Notes under the pieces: model-generated
Told to the model about the DNA's origin: nothing
The model's database searches: none
Seen by the model: the letters and a program-made list of their open reading frames with translations, nothing else
Position numbers and translations under genes: made by a program
Shown here: piece by piece, positions 6,010 to 8,737 of the stretch
Numbering within the stretch: position 1 is the stretch's first letter
How the letters are laid out: the number at the start of each line of letters is the position of its first letter
Assembly: GCA_027293795.1 (NCBI GenBank)
Contig: JAPYLE010000208.1
Coordinates: forward strand, 1-8,737
Origin: Rickettsia endosymbiont of Ixodes persulcatus
GTDB lineage: Bacteria; Pseudomonadota; Alphaproteobacteria; Rickettsiales; Rickettsiaceae
Direction: 5' to 3'
DNA: 8,737 nt

Positions 6010-7206
6010 ATGAATGAAGATATTACCCCTAAAAAGCCTAATGCTATTATAGAATGGATAGATTATCGCTTACCTATTTTTTCTTTCCTAAAGCATTTTA
6101 GCCATTATCAAACTCCAAAAAATCTTAGCTATTTATGGAATTTAGGCTCTATTGCCGGTATTGCTTTAGTAATTCAGATAATTACCGGCGTGGTGCTTGC
6201 TATGCACTATACCCCGCATATTGATCATGCTTTCGATAGTGTTGAGCGAATCATGCGTAATGTAAATTACGGCTGGTTACTGCGTTATACTCATGCGGTA
6301 GGTGCATCGATGTTTTTTACTGCCGTATACTTACACATAGCAAGAGGCTTGTATTACGGCTCTTATAAAGCACCTAGAGAATTGCTTTGGCATATCGGTA
6401 TTATCATTTTTCTAACTATGATGGCTACTGCTTTTATGGGTTATGTACTGCCATGGGGGCAAATGAGCTACTGGGGTGCAACAGTAATTACTAATTTATT
6501 TTCAGCTATTTCGCTAATAGGGGAATCCATAGTTACATGGTTATGGGGTGGTTTTTCTGTTGATAATCCGACATTAAATAGATTCTTCTCTCTGCATTAT
6601 TTATTACCGTTTATTATCGTTGCCCTTGTAATGCTCCATTTAGTAGCCTTGCATCAGCATGGTTCAAATAACCCAAAAGGTATCGACATTAAAAGCTCTA
6701 ATGATACTATCCCGTTCCATCCTTATTATACCGTAAAGGATTTTGTCGGTTTTGGGGTTTATTTCATGATATTCGCCTATTTTATTTTTTACGAACCGAA
6801 TTATTTAGGACATCCTGATAATTACATTCCGGCAAATCCGTTAGTGACACCTGCTCATATCGTACCTGAATGGTATTTTCTGCCGTTTTATGCGATCCTT
6901 AGAGCTGTGCCGTCTAAGCTCGGCGGGGTGCTATTAATGTTCGGAAGTATATTCGTATTGTTTTTACTGCCTTGGCTTGATACTTCAAGAGTCAGAAGTA
7001 GCAATTATAGACCAATATACCGAATTGCTTTTTGGATATTTATGGCAGATTGTTTATTGCTTGGTTACTTAGGGGGACAGCCGGCAGAAGAGCCGTATAT
7101 TACCATTAGCCGTTTTGCTGCTTGTTATTACTTTTTTCATTTCTTAGTAGCCTTACCGCTGATCGGTAAATATGAGAAGCCGATGCCATTGCCGGAGGAG
7201 TTGTAA
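6010..7206 (+). CDS. petB: Ubiquinol-cytochrome c reductase cytochrome b subunit
   Basis: Cytochrome b is the membrane core of complex III. It carries hemes bL and bH and the two quinone sites of the Q cycle. The 398 residues include an N-terminal arm, eight membrane helices, and paired heme ligands H95/H109 and H196/H210, each pair 14 apart as in mitochondrial-type cytochrome b. GYVLPWGQMSYWGA (144-157) and PEWY (286-289) form the quinol oxidation site. Residues up to about 222 form the heme-binding part and the remainder the C-terminal domain, in one polypeptide as in alphaproteobacteria. The start has GAG at 6001-6003 as a modest ribosome site. It lies between petA (8 bases upstream) and petC (199 bases downstream). 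Confidence 0.98.
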   Translation: MNEDITPKKPNAIIEWIDYRLPIFSFLKHFSHYQTPKNLSYLWNLGSIAGIALVIQIITGVVLAMHYTPHIDHAFDSVERIMRNVNYGWLLRYTHAVGASMFFTAVYLHIARGLYYGSYKAPRELLWHIGIIIFLTMMATAFMGYVLPWGQMSYWGATVITNLFSAISLIGESIVTWLWGGFSVDNPTLNRFFSLHYLLPFIIVALVMLHLVALHQHGSNNPKGIDIKSSNDTIPFHPYYTVKDFVGFGVYFMIFAYFIFYEPNYLGHPDNYIPANPLVTPAHIVPEWYFLPFYAILRAVPSKLGGVLLMFGSIFVLFLLPWLDTSRVRSSNYRPIYRIAFWIFMADCLLLGYLGGQPAEEPYITISRFAACYYFFHFLVALPLIGKYEKPMPLPEEL

Positions 7207-7238
7207 AAGTAGTATATATCATTCCTGCGTGGATCAAT

Positions 7239-7331
7239 TGTCATCCCGCGACTTGATCGCGGGATCCAGGAAATAAAAAAATAACGTTATAAGTTGTTAT
7301 TTTGGATACCGTGGTCAAGCCACGGTATGAA
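7239..7331. repeat. RPE between petB and petC
   Basis: The arms are 7239-7270 (tgtcatcccgcgacttgatc...) and 7301-7331 (tttggataccgtggtcaag...gtatgaaa), around an A-rich loop. Flanking scraps atcattcctgcgtgg (7219-7233) and aactagaatgaca (7370-7382) resemble worn arms of the other repeat family, so this site may also be nested. With its flanks it fills most of the 199-base gap. No separate petC promoter or ribosome site stands out there. Confidence 0.82.
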
Positions 7332-7405
7332 ATCGGAGCATTTTGCCATGTAACAACACTGATTAAGAAACTAGAATGACACAGTGATATAAATTTAAAA
7401 ATACT

Positions 7406-8161
7406 ATGAAAATTAAACTAATTATCTCCATCATCATACTAATAACCTCTAGCGTATGCCTAGCAGGTGAAGAAGCATTGCCGCTGAAAAAGATGAAATG
7501 GTCGTTTGACGGTGTATTTGGCACAGTTAATCGTGAAGCTGCACAAAGAGGTTTTCAGGTTTATAAAGAAGTTTGCAGCGTTTGTCACGGCTTGAATAAT
7601 TTATATTACCGTAATTTAAAAGATATCGGTTTTTCTGATGGTGAAATAAAAGAAATCGCTAAAGGATATAAGGTAAAAGACGGGCCAAATGATGACGGTG
7701 AGATGTTTGAACTTCCTGCTCTTCCATCCGATCGTTTTGTACCTCCTTACCCTAATGAGCAAGCGGCAAGAGCGGCTAATAACGGAGCATATCCTCCTGA
7801 TTTATCTTTAATAATAAAAGCACGTCATGACGGAGCTAATTATATATATTCGCTGCTTACCGGTTATAAAGAACCGCCGGCAGATTTTAAGTTGATGCAA
7901 GGAACTCATTATAATCCCTATTTCCCTGGCAAGCAAATAGCAATGCCGCCGCTGCTTACAGATGGGCAGGTGACTTATATGGACGGCACTAATGCAAGCG
8001 TAGAGCAGATGTCGCATGATGTCGCAGTATTCTTACAATGGGCAGCCGAGCCGGAAATGGAACACCGTAAATCTATGGGTCTTAAAGTTATGATGTTTTT
8101 AGTAGTATTTACTATCTTTTTCTATATTGCCAAAAACCGCATTTGGTCTAATTTAAAGTAG
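7406..8161 (+). CDS. petC: Ubiquinol-cytochrome c reductase cytochrome c1 subunit
   Basis: Cytochrome c1 receives electrons from the Rieske protein and delivers them to cytochrome c on the periplasmic side. The 251-residue precursor has a signal peptide (1-20, ending SVCLA), the covalent heme site CSVCH at 57-61, the sixth heme ligand M180 (IAMPPLL), the conserved PPDLSLIIKARH (130-141), and a C-terminal anchor helix at about 226-242 followed by KNRIWSNLK. Length and features match alphaproteobacterial cytochrome c1. Maturation needs the Ccm system, of which ccmB lies upstream. The gene is separated from petB by a repeat rather than a tight junction. AAA-rich sequence precedes the start, with no clear Shine-Dalgarno motif. 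Confidence 0.97.
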   Translation: MKIKLIISIIILITSSVCLAGEEALPLKKMKWSFDGVFGTVNREAAQRGFQVYKEVCSVCHGLNNLYYRNLKDIGFSDGEIKEIAKGYKVKDGPNDDGEMFELPALPSDRFVPPYPNEQAARAANNGAYPPDLSLIIKARHDGANYIYSLLTGYKEPPADFKLMQGTHYNPYFPGKQIAMPPLLTDGQVTYMDGTNASVEQMSHDVAVFLQWAAEPEMEHRKSMGLKVMMFLVVFTIFFYIAKNRIWSNLK

Positions 8162-8207
8162 TTTTTTCGCTCATGCGGGCAACTTTCTTAGTGTGGTAAT
8201 TAATTTT

Positions 8208-8216
8208 TGCTATACT
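8208..8216 (+). promoter_or_regulatory. Extended -10 promoter of the phage-like gene
   Basis: TGCTATACT (TG-N-TATACT) lies about 30 bases before the ATG at 8246 and is followed by GGTAGG at 8235-8240 as a ribosome site. The -35 region (TTAGTG at 8188-8193) is poor, as is common with an extended -10. This suggests that the gene after petC had its own transcription unit. Confidence 0.45.
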
Positions 8217-8245
8217 TATCCTAAAAATTATATAGGTAGGTATTT

Positions 8246-8604
8246 ATGATTACTTTATTTGCAGCTATAACAGGATTTATTAGCTCTATCATTCCTGAAA
8301 TTTTAAAAATATACAAAGACATTAACGATAAAAACACGAGATAAATATTTTAGATCGTCAAATTGCTAATAACAAACTTAATCAATCCAAAACTTTTACA
8401 GAGCTTACCATATCGCAAGAAATGGCAGAGCAATATTTTCTTTACTCCACTTATAAATCAGGTGTTAGTTGGGTTGATGCTTTAAACGGCTCAGTAAGAC
8501 CAGTGCTTGCTTATAGCTTCTTTGCAATGTATGGAGGAGTTAAATATGTTCAATATAAATCATTAAAAAGTTCTACCCTGCTAGTGGAATATTTAGACAT
8601 ATAG
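8246..8604 (+). pseudogene. Phage-like small membrane protein, frameshifted and cut by the IS
   Basis: Frame one starts at ATG 8246 (GGTAGG ribosome site) and encodes MITLFAAITGFISSIIPEIL... for 32 residues before TAA at 8342. A second frame continues the same protein from about 8335 (HEINILDRQIANNKLNQ..., then MAEQYFLYSTYKSG) to TAG at 8602. Restoring one A in the run at 8330-8334 gives the continuous DINDKKHEINILDRQ, so a single-base loss explains the break. The joined product has an N-terminal helix, a charged linker, SGVSWVDALNGSVRPVLAY and one more membrane segment. This layout resembles small holin-like or structural membrane proteins of tailed phages (WVDALRxSVRP types). Its natural C-terminus is missing: the reading frame runs into the IS end, which supplies the stop. 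Function is unassigned; decay is clear unless the indel is a sequencing error. Confidence 0.7.
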
Positions 8605-8737
8605 CTAGACCATAGGAAATAGGTACAGTTAAATAAACTTTAGTACGTGTTCTACAGCCATACTGATATCTTTGAATTGCCCCGTAACTTTTCTTATTTC
8701 GTTCTTAATCTTAAACCAATAATGTTCTATAGGATTT
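8601..8737 (-). mobile_element. Right IS630-type insertion sequence, 3' end, inverted
   Basis: Bases 8599-8721 are the exact reverse complement of 1-123. This second copy therefore points towards the first, with the 3' ends of the two transposase genes facing each other across about 8.5 kb. The element boundary is near 8603, where the phage-like frame meets gctagacc. The shared TATA at the junction fits TA target duplication. Confidence 0.78.
8629..8737 (-). CDS. IS630-family transposase, C-terminal end (partial)
   Basis: Read on the minus strand, the last 35 codons run from NPIEHYWFKIKNEIRK to HVLKFI and stop with TAA (8631-8629). The glutamate of NPIE (codon 8727-8725) matches the third catalytic acidic residue of IS630-family DDE transposases. 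The rest of the gene lies beyond the window. The part seen is intact and identical to the left copy. Confidence 0.85.
   Translation of the reverse strand, partial: NPIEHYWFKIKNEIRKVTGQFKDISMAVEHVLKFI

Noticed and set aside
8162..8200. Terminator after petC
   Set aside because: A T-run and a GC-rich patch (catgcgggc) are present, but in the wrong order and without a stable stem.

Overview
This AT-rich window is almost certainly from a Rickettsia genome outside the compact typhus group. Three things point there: a canonical alphaproteobacterial cytochrome bc1 operon preceded by an icd gene and Mrp-antiporter genes, many Rickettsia palindromic elements (RPEs) both between and inside genes, and IS630-type insertion sequence copies. 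The genus call is firm; I do not name a species.

Layout, left to right. At 1-121 lies the 3' end of an IS630-family transposase gene and its terminal sequence. A truncated unknown gene (123-305) and an RPE (321-396) follow. Then come a Skp/OmpH-like periplasmic chaperone (436-990), a degenerate repeat (996-1113), isocitrate dehydrogenase (1141-2598), another RPE (2609-2702), and the Mrp-type antiporter subunit MnhG (2756-3145), whose C-terminus is written by a nested pair of palindromic elements. Next are a fused MbhD/MbhE/MnhB-type antiporter subunit (3223-4272) with an RPE inserted in frame, the heme exporter subunit CcmB (4265-4912), a small single-pass membrane protein (4988-5446), and the bc1 genes petA (5468-6001), petB (6010-7206) and petC (7406-8161), with an RPE between petB and petC. 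Last are a frameshifted and truncated phage-like membrane protein gene (8246-8604) and the 3' end of a second, inverted IS copy (8601-8737). All intact genes are on the + strand.

Functionally this is an energy-metabolism block. Icd supplies TCA-cycle reducing power. PetABC passes electrons from quinol to cytochrome c and pumps protons. CcmB belongs to the system that delivers heme for c-type cytochromes such as PetC. The Mrp subunits exchange Na+ for H+ using the proton gradient; the other Mrp and Ccm subunits are not in the window.

I found no new defence or metabolic system. The points worth a second look are genomic: in-frame palindromic elements in two antiporter genes, one repeat nested in another, perfectly identical inverted IS ends bracketing the whole segment, a decaying phage-like gene cut by one of those IS copies, and an NAD-type cofactor signature in an enzyme usually annotated as NADP-dependent.
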